Assembly (NCBI GenBank): GCA_922989275.2
Contig: OV277869.1
Span: 43,880,189 to 43,944,188 of the forward strand
Source of the DNA: Gari tellinella
Lineage: Eukaryota; Mollusca; Bivalvia; Cardiida; Psammobiidae
DNA: 64,000 nt
Direction: 5' to 3'
The first letter of the stretch is position 1. Each line of letters starts with the position of its first letter. Both the position numbers and the translations under genes were made by a program. Below are positions 63,799 to 64,000 of this stretch, one piece after another. Below the pieces are notes generated by a model. It did no database searches. It saw only the letters and a list, made by a program, of their open reading frames with translations, and was not told the DNA's origin.

Positions 63799-64000
63799 AA
63801 CCCTTTACCCAATAAATATGCCTTTTAACACCTTTTAATTTATTCCTCCACGGAATAAAGTAGTTTCACCTTATACAGCTAGTCATGAATGATTTTATTA
63901 TCCGCAATATTTATTTTTTATATCCTAGAAGATGGTAGTTTAAAGCAGGCTGAAAGTAAAGCAGAATGTGCCATAAGGCACATTCTGCTTTACTTTCAAC
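63799..64000 (-). mobile_element. T1 MITE cut by the window edge
   Basis: AACCCTTTACCCAATAAATA, TTTATTCCTCCACGG, ATGGTAGTTTAAAGCAGG and a core A palindrome, centre GTGCCATAAGGCAC, running off the end. Confidence 0.8.

Noticed and set aside
996..64000. Regularly recurring short palindromes as a CRISPR-like array
   Set aside because: Spacing is irregular, copies are full MITEs with target duplications, and the genome is clearly eukaryotic.

Overview
The window looks like AT-rich intergenic or intronic DNA from a bivalve mollusc. The reasons are: tandem-cored Helentron-like elements of the kind called 'pearl' in bivalves, a tRNA-derived SINE with the Meta-type central domain known from bivalves, and very dense palindromic MITEs. 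The species cannot be fixed from sequence alone. There is no bacterial-style coding, no rRNA gene, no CRISPR array and no intact long ORF. Nearly every short open frame is either a palindrome arm read through or part of a repeat.

Most of the window is a mosaic of a few short-element families, named here for use in the entries. T1: TTAA-flanked, left end TTAACCCATTACCCCATAGC, right end TATGGGGTAATGGGTTAA, about 250 bp; subfamily T1b ends in GGGGGAAAGGGTTAA. T2: TTAA-flanked, ends TTAACTCTTTCCTCCC and GGGTTCAAAGAGTTAA. T2b: ends AACTCTTTCAACACTAAG and CCATGGTGTTGAAAGAGTT. T3: ends TTAACTCTTTGCATGC and its complement. G6: ends CAGGGCTGCCAT, 6-bp target duplications. P4: ends TACAGTAAAACCTCTC, TA target (pogo/Tigger-like). 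S6: ends CAGGGCTCCAGATAAGGG. K7: ends in CAGGGTCC with a GTTTGAGTTGAGTC hairpin. X8: ends GGGGCCCGTTTCATAAAAC. Two palindromic cassettes recur in several of these families. Core A has arm TTAAAGCAGGTTGAAAGTAA followed by AGCAGAATG. Core B has arm CAAACAGTGAAGACCCTGAT followed by CAGAGGGCTCC.

Layout. 1-12800: a 229-bp tandem duplication, G6, T1, T2 and K7 elements and a Helentron-like element. 12829-20960: a deep nest in which an old Helentron-like element holds a 5-kb PIF/Harbinger transposon with a broken transposase, itself filled by four younger elements, and a second 2.8-kb Helentron-like element. 21000-27000: T1 and S6 elements, a third Helentron-like element and a degraded Tc1 transposase. 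27000-41100: MITEs, one hAT-like element, one SINE. 41167-43042: a second copy of the 2.8-kb Helentron-like family, shortened, sitting inside a T1 element. 43087-64000: MITEs, a diverged GACCTTGACC array, a 1.3-kb Harbinger-like element and another Helentron-like element.

Possible host coding is limited to short exon-like segments judged by splice signals, phase and amino-acid composition: 27033-27119 and 31402-31531 on the plus strand (phase-compatible), possible upstream exons at 10268-10360 and 22075-22137, and 2688-2801 on the minus strand. All are tentative and no product is named.
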